Source: Paenibacillus sp. 598K
GTDB taxonomy: Bacteria > Bacillota > Bacilli > Paenibacillales > Paenibacillaceae
Length of the DNA: 38,250 bases
Direction: 5' to 3'
Assembly (NCBI RefSeq): GCF_003851045.1
Contig: NZ_BFBX01000057.1
Span: 73,048 to 111,297 of the forward strand
Part shown: piece by piece, positions 1 to 7,880 of the stretch
Numbering within the stretch: the stretch's first letter is position 1
How the letters are laid out: every line of letters starts with the position of its first letter
Notes under the pieces: generated by a model
The model's input: the letters and a program-made list of their open reading frames with translations, nothing else
The model's database searches: none
Told to the model about the DNA's origin: nothing
Made by a program: the position numbers and the translations under genes

Positions 1-18
1 GATCTTCCGATCGCTGTT

Positions 19-68
19 GTCCCCAGGTTTCTTGGTCTGTACCGCATAAGCGGTTGAAACCCGGGGAC
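19..68. repeat. Palindromic element with nested hairpin
   Basis: Bases 19-31 and 56-68 form a 13-bp inverted repeat with one mismatch (GTCCCCAGGTTTC against GAAACCCGGGGAC). Inside it, ACCGC (41-45) and GCGGT (50-54) form a second hairpin with an ATAA loop. There is no T-tract, so it is not a standard terminator. It may be a mobile palindromic repeat or a structured RNA. Confidence 0.5.
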
Positions 69-72
69 AGCG

Positions 73-157
73 TATGCTTTCGAAGCTAGCTTTTCTACGA
101 AAAGCTTTTAGGCGAACGCTTCAACGCTTTCTGCAAGAAAGCGACTTCGAAAGCATA
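73..157. repeat. Composite palindrome, 13-bp terminal inverted repeats enclosing two hairpins
   Basis: TATGCTTTCGAAG (73-85) is repeated perfectly inverted at 145-157. Between them are AGCTTTTC-tac-GAAAAGCT (88-106) and CGCTTTCT-gca-AGAAAGCG (125-143), each an 8-bp perfect stem with a 3-base loop. The design resembles a small non-coding palindromic repeat. An open frame crossing it on the plus strand only reflects the repeats. Confidence 0.55.
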
Positions 158-223
158 GGCTTTTCTACAGATTCGATCCCGTGCCTCTTCGGCATGTTGA
201 GGGCAGTTTTGTATGGGAGAAGC

Positions 224-261
224 AAAAAAACTGTGACAAACGCGATGCGCGTTCGCCACAG
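224..261 (-). terminator. Rho-independent terminator of the PadR operon
   Basis: Read on the minus strand, bases 261-248 and 244-231 form a 14-bp stem with two G-U pairs and a 3-base loop, followed directly by seven T (230-224). It lies just after the last gene of the minus-strand operon ending at 279. Confidence 0.85.
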
Positions 262-278
262 GGCGAAGGAGGAAATGA

Positions 279-845
279 CTAGCGTGTGGACTCGCTGCGG
301 ATGAGCTCGTGGAAGCGTGCGCCGGCGTACGCTTCGTCCCGCAGCGGGGCCTGCACCTCGGTGTGCCACCTTTCGGGATTGAGCAGCGGCTCAAGCGGTC
401 CGTATCTGTCCTCGGCAGTCGGGCGATCGACGGTATAGATGTGGTCCGGGAAGCGATAACGGACCTGCTCCAGGTTGTCGATCAGCGCGAAGGCCGCGAC
501 GGAGGTGTAGATGAGCGAACGCTGCATGGCGACCTGTTCGACTTCTGCGGCGGGAGCCTCATAAATCAACTCTGCCGTCAGCTCCTCCGGGTATAGCTGG
601 AAGGTGTGGCGCAGATCCTGCAGCGGCAGATGGCCGAACAACTGAAAGAGGTTGCTGGCGTTGCCCATGTACTTGTGTCGATAGGGCAGCACCTCCTCTA
701 TATGATGGGTCAGCGGATCCAACTGCTCGGCTGCATATCGTTCGCGCTGCGCCTCTTGCTCCGGGATATAGGCCAGCTCCATATAGAGGAATAGTGCGAT
801 CGCCACCGTCAGAAGCGTCAGCAAGGTGCCAGTTAAGCGATTCAT
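279..845 (-). CDS. Membrane-anchored protein, DUF4825-like
   Basis: This 188-residue protein has one N-terminal membrane segment (about residues 5-22) and then a soluble, probably extracytoplasmic domain. The stretch PYRHKYMGNASNLFQLFGHL (about 54-73) resembles the start of DUF4825 domains, found in Bacillales membrane proteins and anti-sigma-like proteins; this match is from memory of the family pattern. The start ATG overlaps the stop of the upstream membrane-protein gene (ATGA), so the two are translationally coupled. It is the last gene of the padR operon and is followed by a strong terminator. Its function is unknown; shared control with a PadR regulator suggests a role in envelope stress or sensing. 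Confidence 0.7.
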   Translation of the reverse strand: MNRLTGTLLTLLTVAIALFLYMELAYIPEQEAQRERYAAEQLDPLTHHIEEVLPYRHKYMGNASNLFQLFGHLPLQDLRHTFQLYPEELTAELIYEAPAAEVEQVAMQRSLIYTSVAAFALIDNLEQVRYRFPDHIYTVDRPTAEDRYGPLEPLLNPERWHTEVQAPLRDEAYAGARFHELIRSESTR

Positions 846-1519
846 ATGGCATCTCTCCTCTCATGGCGATGGAGCAGCCGGAGCGCGCGCGTAGCCGCGA
901 GCGGGAGGACGAGGCTCAGCAGTGGCAGAGCATAGCTATAGGCCGTCACCGCCCACTGATATGGGCCGGTGATCTCGACAGGCCGTCCGTACCAGACATT
1001 GCTGCCGAAGCGGAGGATCGTCGTATCCAGCCAGTGGATCGCGAGGAAGAGCGCCCATAGCACCCACAAAATGCGCACCGCCTTGGTCAGCCTGCCGGTC
1101 TTGATATAAGTGTATGAGGCCTGAGCCTCTCCTCTCATGAAGAGACGCACAAGCACGTAGCCGATGCCCGTTATGAACAAGGCTCCGATCAACGTCAGCT
1201 GTACTACCAGACTGGTGCCGACGGCGCGGGCCGGGATGGAAATGATCCAAGCGACCACTAGATAGATCATCGTCCACTGCAACAGCTCGGCCAGATAAGG
1301 CTTCAGCGCGATCGACATCCCATCGTCCATCAAGCCGTCGAGCGTCGTCAGGCTGGCTGCCGCACGCTGCCTGGCTTCATCTTCGCTCCAGCCTTGGGCT
1401 GCGAGATCGGCCGCTTTGGCCTCCAGGTTGCCGAGGATTTCTTCTTTTAGCTCGCGGGTACGCGTCGTATTCGGGTAGCCGCGGAACAGACGCTCCACGT
1501 GTTGCTGCAGGCTATTCAT
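842..1519 (-). CDS. HAAS/permease-prefix domain membrane protein
   Basis: This 225-residue protein begins with a helical domain (residues 1-65: ERLFRGYPNTTRTRELKEEI, then a W-S-E-D-E-A motif). That is typical of HAAS (DUF1700-like) domains, which in Firmicutes sit almost always beside PadR regulators. Four hydrophobic segments follow, at about 82-101, 108-127, 147-166 and 195-214. The gene overlaps padR by 8 bases and the next gene by 4. In the family, the HAAS domain is thought to work with the PadR partner in an anti-sigma-like switch at the membrane. The individual role here is not known. Confidence 0.8.
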   Translation of the reverse strand: MNSLQQHVERLFRGYPNTTRTRELKEEILGNLEAKAADLAAQGWSEDEARQRAAASLTTLDGLMDDGMSIALKPYLAELLQWTMIYLVVAWIISIPARAVGTSLVVQLTLIGALFITGIGYVLVRLFMRGEAQASYTYIKTGRLTKAVRILWVLWALFLAIHWLDTTILRFGSNVWYGRPVEITGPYQWAVTAYSYALPLLSLVLPLAATRALRLLHRHERRDAI

Positions 1520-1862
1520 CGGATGAGCTCCTTTCGATCAGTTGGCCGATCAACCGGCGGGCGCGATGCCAGTCGGTCACCGCCTTGCGGTAGGCGTCCT
1601 CTCCGGCAGGGGTGATGCGATAGTACTTGCGGCGGCCGCCCTGGCTCTGATCGCCCCAGTAGGAAGAGATCAGACCTCCGGCCTCCAGCCGCTTCAAGCT
1701 CGTATAGAGCGAGGGCTCCTTCAGCTCGTACTGGCCGTCGCTGGCCAGCAGGATCGACTTGATGATCTCGTAGCCGTAGTTGTCCGCTTCGCTTAGGAAA
1801 CGAAGGATGATCGTATCGATATGCCCCCGGATATATTCGCTGCTGATGGCCTGCTCCGTCAT
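1512..1862 (-). CDS. PadR-family transcriptional regulator
   Basis: This 116-residue winged-helix regulator shows the PadR signature: an N-terminal helix, YGYEIIKSI (about 29-37), LKEPSLYTSLKRLEAGGLI (about 51-69) and the wing GGRRKYYRITPAG (about 79-91). Start: ATG at 1862 is preceded by GGAGGTGACC (1880-1871) at good spacing. A longer frame up to 1982 would run through the promoter and operator, so it is rejected. PadR proteins repress by binding ATGT/ACAT-type palindromes. A palindrome of that type overlaps the -35 box of its own promoter, so self-repression that lifts on a signal is likely. It heads a three-gene operon. Confidence 0.9.
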   Translation of the reverse strand: MTEQAISSEYIRGHIDTIILRFLSEADNYGYEIIKSILLASDGQYELKEPSLYTSLKRLEAGGLISSYWGDQSQGGRRKYYRITPAGEDAYRKAVTDWHRARRLIGQLIERSSSDE

Positions 1863-1890
1863 CGTCAGAGGGTCACCTCCTGTCGAGAAC

Positions 1891-1919
1891 ATTATCTCGC
1901 ATATTACTATGTCTGTCAA
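1891..1919 (-). promoter_or_regulatory. Sigma-A promoter of the padR operon
   Basis: On the minus strand TTGACA (1919-1914) is followed after 17 bases by GATAAT (1896-1891). This is a near-consensus vegetative promoter. The ribosome site and start codon follow within 30 bases. Confidence 0.75.
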
Positions 1920-1936
1920 TGTACTTCGTGTACATT
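1918..1936. promoter_or_regulatory. Probable PadR operator
   Basis: A perfect 7-bp inverted repeat with 5-base spacer, AATGTAC-ttcgt-GTACATT, overlaps the upstream edge of the -35 box. PadR operators typically have ATGT and ACAT half-sites. A second smaller palindrome, CATA-ttac-TATG (1900-1911), lies in the promoter spacer. Confidence 0.6.
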
Positions 1937-2014
1937 TGTTGTTTGCCATGACGATGATCCTGACGGTGGGCATCGCGCGCACTCTGGTATAGGTAGCGGC
2001 CAGCTGCCCAAACC

Positions 2015-2049
2015 AAAAAACTGCCCTTCGCCGGGTTGGCGGAGGGCAG
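2015..2049 (-). terminator. Rho-independent terminator after the UvrC-like gene
   Basis: On the minus strand CTGCCCT (2049-2043) pairs with AGGGCAG (2027-2021), with GCC/GGC extending the stem inside, followed by six T (2020-2015). It lies 60 bases past the stop of the UvrC-like gene. Confidence 0.85.
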
Positions 2050-2109
2050 GAAGCTTATCATATGGTAGACGGACGTAAGGAACGTCTTGCGGCTAGGATG
2101 TGAAGCTGG

Positions 2110-3273
2110 TCAGGAACCGAGCTGGGGTGAGGCTTCTGGCTTCGCAGCGGTCGCTGGGGAGGCTGACTCCACGGCGTCCTCGCCAGTGCGGTGGACATAA
2201 TTGTGCCGGCAGAGTCGGAGCAGCTCGGCCTTGAGCCCGCGTCTAGGCACGGTGACGCGCAAGCCCTTGCGTCCGGCGCGCCGGAGCGCGGACTGGACGG
2301 CGGCGGCATCCTGGACGCGGCTGACGATCAGCTCGTCGGGCGCCTGGTCCCGATAGTGCGACAGCAGGAATTGATCCGGCCCCGACTCGCCGAGCGATCC
2401 CGCATAGGGGTGCAAGGCAAAGGAGCGCAGCATCCCCTCCTGGACACGGGCGATCAGGACGTCGCGCCGACCGAAGTAGAGCACCTCCTGGACCGTATCG
2501 AGCTCGCGATCGACGATCTGCCGCTCCGGCAGCCGCTCGAGGACGCGGATATGCGAGAGCATATTGCCGGCACGCTCGTATTCCATCCTCTCGGCGTATT
2601 CATCCATCTTGGCCCGCATCGTCTCGATCAGCCTACCGTCTCGGCTGGTCAACAGCTGCGCCGCCTCCCGCGCCGTCTCGCGGTAAGCCTCGGGCGAGAT
2701 ATGACCCTCGCAGACGCCGCTGCATCGATGGATATGATAAAGCAGGCAGGCGCGCTTCGGCAGCGAGACGCAGCTGCGGAGCCGATAATGGTCGGTGATG
2801 AAGGCGAGCACCGCATTGCGGAAGCGCGAGCTGTAATACGGACCGAATCGATGCGGTTGATCCCCAGAAGGCGCCCCCGCTGGCGGGCTCTTGCCTTTAC
2901 GCTCCTCGGGCGTTCGACGGTCCCGGTACAGCACATCGATGCGCGGCAACGGTTCGTCGGTCATCTGTAGATAGGCGTAGCCGCTGTTGTCCTTCTTTAG
3001 CGCCCGGTTGTAGACGGGCTTATGGATTTTGATCAGATTATTTTCCAGGATGAGGCTCTCAGACTCGTTGTTGACGATCATTACCTCGATCGAAGCGATC
3101 TCGCTGACGAGCTGGAGCAGCCGCTTGCTCGTGTGACGCGTCTGGAAGTAGGAGCGCAGCCGGTTGCGCAGCTGCTTAGCCTTGCCGATATAGATGATCT
3201 CCCCGTCGTTGTTGCGCATCAAGTAGCAGCCGGGTTGCTCGGGATAGTCTTGGGCTTTGAATACAAAGGCGAT
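2110..3273 (-). CDS. UvrC/Cho-like GIY-YIG excision nuclease, ATC start
   Basis: The protein has 387 residues if it starts at ATC 3273. GIY-YIG domain: PGCYLM (about 14-19), IIYIGKAKQLRNRLRSYF (about 25-42) and the metal-binding Glu in LILENNLIKIHKPVYN. All four cysteines of the UvrC iron-sulfur region are present (RSC, RAC, then RCSGVC). A UvrB-binding UVR motif follows (KMDEYAERMEYERA). The RNase H-like and HhH domains of full UvrC (about 600 aa) are missing, as in the SOS-induced E. coli Cho. Start: there is no ATG, GTG or TTG between the stop at 3280-3282 and TTG 3222. Starting at 3222 would lose the catalytic GIY tyrosine. GGAGGTGA (3288-3281) is well placed for ATC 3273. An SOS box upstream suggests LexA control. 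Confidence 0.85.
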   Translation of the reverse strand: MAFVFKAQDYPEQPGCYLMRNNDGEIIYIGKAKQLRNRLRSYFQTRHTSKRLLQLVSEIASIEVMIVNNESESLILENNLIKIHKPVYNRALKKDNSGYAYLQMTDEPLPRIDVLYRDRRTPEERKGKSPPAGAPSGDQPHRFGPYYSSRFRNAVLAFITDHYRLRSCVSLPKRACLLYHIHRCSGVCEGHISPEAYRETAREAAQLLTSRDGRLIETMRAKMDEYAERMEYERAGNMLSHIRVLERLPERQIVDRELDTVQEVLYFGRRDVLIARVQEGMLRSFALHPYAGSLGESGPDQFLLSHYRDQAPDELIVSRVQDAAAVQSALRRAGRKGLRVTVPRRGLKAELLRLCRHNYVHRTGEDAVESASPATAAKPEASPQLGS

Positions 3274-3319
3274 GAGGGCTCACCTCCATGCAGCAGGTTG
3301 GCTTGGGCGCGATGATAAG

Positions 3320-3333
3320 CGAACGCAAGTTCT
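3320..3333 (-). promoter_or_regulatory. LexA (SOS) box
   Basis: The plus strand reads CGAACgcaaGTTCT; the minus strand AGAACttgcGTTCG. The GAAC-N4-GTTC core matches the Bacillus/Gram-positive LexA operator CGAAC-N4-GTTCG with one end base different. It lies about 47 bases upstream of the start of the UvrC-like gene, where a LexA operator would be expected. Confidence 0.7.
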
Positions 3334-3396
3334 TGTTTTTATTTTACTGCATGCGCCTTTCATTTTCCAGTCAGACTTTGACAACAGGATCCAGTT

Positions 3397-4056
3397 CTAA
3401 CCGTCTGATTGGTCCGGCGTCTCGATGCGCTCCAGGTTGAATTTAAGCAAAAATACCCGTTTCTCCCCGGCGATCATCTTCTCGATCTCGGAATCGTCCT
3501 GCAGATTATATGTCCGCAACTCGTTGCCCGCCCCGATCCGGTAAGCCCCGAGCACGCGCGTCTCGCCGAAGTCTATCGCTAGGCGCTCTCCCTGCTTCCA
3601 GGCGTAGTCCCAGGCGGTATAGGTGCCCTCCGATCCGGTGAATAACGTGGCCTCCGCATCCATGCTGCCGCTGGTGTCGCCAGTGTACAGCGACATTGCC
3701 GCTGCGTCGGTGCCGGGGTAGACGACGGCCCAGCCGAGCGGTCCGTCGTGCACGGGCTCGGGGTGCATACCGTACGATAGCTCAATCAGCGTCTCCGGGC
3801 TGTCCAGTTGCCCGTCCTCGTACATCTCCACCCATAGTCTCACCCAGCTCTCGTCCGCTTGCGACAGCTCGAGACGATAGTCGAGCAAGCGGCCGAGCCG
3901 CAGATCCTGGAACGTTGTCGTATAAGCCGAGTCCTCAGCGATGGTCAGGGTCGCAGGGGCTTTTTTGCTTGATACCGGGGGATTGCTGCAGCCCGCAACG
4001 ATCAGGCATAGCGCTGCCAACAGCGCCAGGCCTCTGATGTTCAGGTTTATATTCAT
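3397..4056 (-). CDS. Secreted lipoprotein of unknown function
   Basis: This 219-residue protein has a type II signal peptide: MNINLNIRGL, a hydrophobic run, and the lipobox LIVAGC with Cys23 as lipidation site. The mature part is soluble and rich in acidic residues, and no domain was recognised. It should be anchored on the outer face of the membrane. It stands alone between the UvrC-like gene and the divergent sensor kinase gene, and a ribosome site (AAGGAG) precedes the start. A role with the neighbouring sugar-sensing genes is possible but nothing in the sequence shows it. Confidence 0.75.
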   Translation of the reverse strand: MNINLNIRGLALLAALCLIVAGCSNPPVSSKKAPATLTIAEDSAYTTTFQDLRLGRLLDYRLELSQADESWVRLWVEMYEDGQLDSPETLIELSYGMHPEPVHDGPLGWAVVYPGTDAAAMSLYTGDTSGSMDAEATLFTGSEGTYTAWDYAWKQGERLAIDFGETRVLGAYRIGAGNELRTYNLQDDSEIEKMIAGEKRVFLLKFNLERIETPDQSDG

Positions 4057-4250
4057 CCTCGATGGCTCCTTATTGCTTTAGGTAGTGTAGGAAGAGTTCC
4101 CTTGCATTATGTCACATTCCACCTATCATTTCCAGTAGATGGGTCGCAGCAGGGGCGCTTCGTTTTCCTTTGACATTCGTCAGCGAATCATTATAATAGC
4201 CGTAACTGAACGCCGGGCCGACTCGCCAGGCGTTACTGGAGGCGCTTCCG

Positions 4251-6062
4251 ATGTTCTACTCGCTCAAAAGCAGGCTGATCGCCGTCTTCATCCTGCTGTT
4301 CGTCCTCACCTTCGGCGCACTTTCCGTCGTGCTGTTCAACGAGGCCCGGACGATCATCCGCTCATATATCGAATCCTCGGCGCTCGAGAAGATGGAGGAG
4401 TACGGCTCCTATGTCAGTATGGTGCAGACGCAGGTGTACGATCTCGCCTCGATCGTCTTCAACAGCGACGCGACCCGGACCTGGGATCGCCGGGTGACCG
4501 ATCCGTCCGTCAGCGAGGCGGACAAGATGTTCGCTCATCTCGAGATGAGCGCCTTCCTCACACGCACGACCAACAGCTACTCGAGCGTGTCCAACGTCGC
4601 GATCTATCGTCAGGAGGGCTTATGGATCAGTGCCGAGCAGAAGATCGTCGAAGCGGTCGATTACATGCGCGAGCCGTGGTATCGCGACTTCTTTGCCGAG
4701 AGCCGGCATTGGGTCGCTGCGCATACCGACGAGGCCGAGCTGCTCCGCAACAACCCGCATCCGGTCGTCAGCATGCTGATGCCTGTCGGCACCTTCGAGC
4801 CGACGCTAGCGAAGAGCGTCATGAAGGTCAATGTGAGCGCGGACTACTTCCGTCAGCCGCTGAACCGCATCCATCTGGGCGAGAGCGGAACCATCTATCT
4901 GCTCGACGAGGACGGCCAGTCGCTGCTCGGCCAGTCGACTTACGGAGATTATCCGGGGACAGCCGAGGCGGTGAGCGAGATCCGCAGCAGCGTCAAGCGC
5001 AGCGGCGTCCTCTATCGGGACAACGGCAGGAGCAGCGATATCATCGTCTTCAAAAAACTCCCCCGCACCAACTGGACGCTGGTCGGGTTCGTCACCGAGA
5101 AGGACTTGTACGCGCCGCTATTCAGGCTGCAGCGGACCATCATCATCATCGCCTCGGTGCTGCTCGTCGTCGCCGTCCTGCTGGCCGTCTGGCTGTCCTA
5201 TGGCGTGACCAAGCCGCTCTCGCGTCTCGTGCTGGCGATGCGCCAGGTGCAGCGAGGCGACTTTGACAGCGCCGAGCAGCGATTGCCGGAGCCGAGGCAG
5301 ACGATGGCGAGCGAGCTCGGTTTTGCGACGACGACCTTCCGGACGATGGTCGGGCAGCTGCGGCAGCATATCAAGACCGAGTTCGAGCTCAAGCTCCTAC
5401 GCCAGCAGGCCGAGTACAAGGCGTTGCTCATGCAGATCAACCCGCACTTCCTGTTCAACACGCTGGAGCTGATGAGCAGTCTGGCGATGCAGCGCCGCAC
5501 CAACGATACGGTGGAGGTTATCGAATCGCTCGGCAAGATGATGCGATTCTCGCTGAAGTTCAGCGACGATCTCGTGACGCTGGAGGAAGAGCTGCGGTAT
5601 GTGCGGGATTATGTGACGATCCTGCGGGTGCGCTTCGGCGATCGTCTGGACATTGGGGTGATGCAGGAGGGCGAGCTGGCGGGCGTGACAGTCATCAAGT
5701 TCATCCTGCAGCCGCTCATCGAGAATGCGGTAAAATACAGCTTCCGGACGCAGGAGCTGGCCCGGGTGCGGATCGAGGTCGCCCGTCTGGGCGACCGTCT
5801 CCATCTGACGGTCAGCGACAACGGGCCGGGCATCCCCGCCGAGGTCGGCGAGAGGCTGCGGCAACAGCTAACCTCGGTGCAGTTGGAGACGATGCTGGAC
5901 AACCGTACGGCGCAGATTGGTCTGGGCAATGTGCTGTCTCGGTGCCGCTTGTACTATGGCGAGCGATTCGAGATGAGCTGGACTAGCGGCGAGGCAGGCG
6001 GCGCGCGGATCGAGCTGATCCTGCCGGTAGCAGGCGGTCAGACAGAGACTGGGCTGGACTGA
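4251..6062 (+). CDS. YesM-type sensor histidine kinase
   Basis: This 603-residue membrane kinase has a first membrane segment at about 9-31, an extracytoplasmic sensor domain at about 32-290, a second segment at about 296-318 and a HAMP linker. The His_kinase domain of the YesM/LytS type carries QINPHFLFNTL, with His399 as phospho-acceptor. The HATPase has ENAVKY, DNGPGIP and GLGNVLSR boxes, all intact. GGAGG upstream of ATG 4251 supports the start. Such kinases sense extracellular saccharides, directly or through a binding protein, and phosphorylate a YesN-type AraC regulator, which is the next gene. Downstream transporter and hydrolase genes are the likely targets. Confidence 0.93.
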   Translation: MFYSLKSRLIAVFILLFVLTFGALSVVLFNEARTIIRSYIESSALEKMEEYGSYVSMVQTQVYDLASIVFNSDATRTWDRRVTDPSVSEADKMFAHLEMSAFLTRTTNSYSSVSNVAIYRQEGLWISAEQKIVEAVDYMREPWYRDFFAESRHWVAAHTDEAELLRNNPHPVVSMLMPVGTFEPTLAKSVMKVNVSADYFRQPLNRIHLGESGTIYLLDEDGQSLLGQSTYGDYPGTAEAVSEIRSSVKRSGVLYRDNGRSSDIIVFKKLPRTNWTLVGFVTEKDLYAPLFRLQRTIIIIASVLLVVAVLLAVWLSYGVTKPLSRLVLAMRQVQRGDFDSAEQRLPEPRQTMASELGFATTTFRTMVGQLRQHIKTEFELKLLRQQAEYKALLMQINPHFLFNTLELMSSLAMQRRTNDTVEVIESLGKMMRFSLKFSDDLVTLEEELRYVRDYVTILRVRFGDRLDIGVMQEGELAGVTVIKFILQPLIENAVKYSFRTQELARVRIEVARLGDRLHLTVSDNGPGIPAEVGERLRQQLTSVQLETMLDNRTAQIGLGNVLSRCRLYYGERFEMSWTSGEAGGARIELILPVAGGQTETGLD

Positions 6063-6110
6063 TCCAATCGGTATCACGTTGAGAAGATATCAGTAAAGGG
6101 AGCGATGGCG

Positions 6111-7733
6111 ATGTATCGTGTACTGATCGTGGATGATGAGGCGGAGATCCGTCTGGGTCTGCGGCTAAAGGTGAACTGGGAGGCGCTCGGCATGCGGGTC
6201 GTCGGCGAGGCGGGGCACGGCGGCGAAGCCGTGGAGCGGCTGGAGAGCGAGCCGGTCGATATCGTCATCACTGACATGAATATGCCGGTGATGGACGGAC
6301 TCTATTTCCTCGATTACTGCCGTGCCGAGCACCCGTCGCTGCGGCTCATCGTCATCACCGGCTATGAGGACTTCCAGTATGCGCATGCCGCGATCCGCAA
6401 CCGGGTGCGCGACTATCTGCTGAAGCCGGTGACGCGCGATGAGCTTACGGCAGCTCTGCAGCGGATCAGGCAGGAGCTGGACGGCGAGCGGCATAGCCGA
6501 GCGGAGGCTTCGGCGCTGCACTGGCAGCTCGAGCAGTACACCCGCGAGATGAAGGAGCATCTGATCGTCCGGCTCGTCCGGGGCGAGCTGGATCAGGCGC
6601 AGCCCGATGCCGTGCTGGAGCCAGCGCGGCGATTCGGTCTGGAGGCGTGGAGCGCGGCAGAGGTACGCTTCCTGACGGTCGGCCTGTCCACGGCAGCCGA
6701 GGCGCCCGAGCGGACGCCCGAGCAGTTCCGTCTCGCACTAGAGCTGCTCTGCCGCGAGATCGCCGAGCGCTGGCAGGCGGAGCGAGGCCCGGATTCTGAC
6801 CATACGGCTCGGATAGCAATGAGGCTGGAGGTGTACCGCGATGCCGATGCTCCCGGGCTGATGCATCTGATCTTGGTCGGTTCGGCCGAGCAGGCCGAGC
6901 GGCTAGGGGCGGTGCTCCGGGATGAGATCGGGCGGTATCTGCGGCTGGAGGTCCATGTCGGCGTCAGTGAAGCAGTGCAGGGCTTCGGCGCTTGGCGGGA
7001 CGGTCATCTCTCCTCGCTAATTGCCTGGCGGATGGCCGCTGGCGATGTCGCCATCGGGGAGGGGGGCGACATTGGCGGACAGACAGCGACGGCGCTGATC
7101 CCTGAGGAGACGATCAAGGTGCTGCGGCGTTATCTGTCTCGCGGCGAGCTGGAGCCATTGCGCTTCGCGATGACGGAGACGCTGGAGGAAGCTCATGCGG
7201 CCTCGCGAGCGGGCTTCGTCAAGCTGATCTTCCAGCTCTATCTGCTGCTCGAGAGCGCGGCCGCCGAGGCGGGAGTGACGCTGGAGAGTCGCCAGCAGCT
7301 ATGGCTGCGGCCGGAGCGGGCGCTAAGTCTGGACAGTACGGCCCAGGCTGCGGCGTTCCTGATGGAGATTGCGACGCGGATCTCCGAGCACGCCGAGCAG
7401 ACCGGCAGCGACGCCGAGCAGAGCGTCATCGAGGCGGCCCGGCAGTTCATCGAGGACAACTATCGCTACGATCTCAATCTGACGATGATTGCCGAGAGGT
7501 TCAATTATCACCCGTCGTATTTCTCCGAGTTTTTCAAGGCCAAGGTCGGCCGCACCTTCATCCAGTATCTAACCGACGTACGGATGGCCGAGGCGGTGCG
7601 CCTTCTTAAGGAGACAACCCTCAGCCTGTGGGACATCGCCGAGTTCACCGGCTTCTCCAACGCTAGTTACTTCAGCGCAAAATTCAAAAAGGTTCACGGC
7701 GTGTCGCCTTCGGAGTATCGGAGCGGTTTATAA
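6111..7733 (+). CDS. YesN-type response regulator, AraC-family output
   Basis: This is about 540 residues: an N-terminal receiver domain with the acidic pair in LIVDDE and phospho-acceptor Asp55 (ITDMNMPVMDG), a long middle region of about 280 residues typical of YesN proteins, and a C-terminal double helix-turn-helix of AraC type (about 435-540, ending with FSNASYFSAKFKKVHGVSP). ATG 6105 is also possible, but AAAGGGAG sits only 2 bases from it and 8 from ATG 6111, so 6111 is preferred. Partner of the kinase directly upstream. It probably activates the permease-binding-protein-glycosidase genes, whose promoter has a poor -35 box. Confidence 0.93.
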   Translation: MYRVLIVDDEAEIRLGLRLKVNWEALGMRVVGEAGHGGEAVERLESEPVDIVITDMNMPVMDGLYFLDYCRAEHPSLRLIVITGYEDFQYAHAAIRNRVRDYLLKPVTRDELTAALQRIRQELDGERHSRAEASALHWQLEQYTREMKEHLIVRLVRGELDQAQPDAVLEPARRFGLEAWSAAEVRFLTVGLSTAAEAPERTPEQFRLALELLCREIAERWQAERGPDSDHTARIAMRLEVYRDADAPGLMHLILVGSAEQAERLGAVLRDEIGRYLRLEVHVGVSEAVQGFGAWRDGHLSSLIAWRMAAGDVAIGEGGDIGGQTATALIPEETIKVLRRYLSRGELEPLRFAMTETLEEAHAASRAGFVKLIFQLYLLLESAAAEAGVTLESRQQLWLRPERALSLDSTAQAAAFLMEIATRISEHAEQTGSDAEQSVIEAARQFIEDNYRYDLNLTMIAERFNYHPSYFSEFFKAKVGRTFIQYLTDVRMAEAVRLLKETTLSLWDIAEFTGFSNASYFSAKFKKVHGVSPSEYRSGL

Positions 7734-7880
7734 AGGACCGGGAATGGAGAACATTGCGTACCGAAAACTTGCATACGGGGACATCAAAGGCGGCAAGAGA
7801 ACATCTCGTTATCGTTTGCCACGGATTAGCCGTCTTTGGGCGAGGCTTCGTTCAGCCGTATACGACTAGGGGAGGGTTCC

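Noticed and set aside
74..304. Small plus-strand gene at the window start
   Set aside because: It runs through two palindromic elements and a minus-strand terminator and has no ribosome site.
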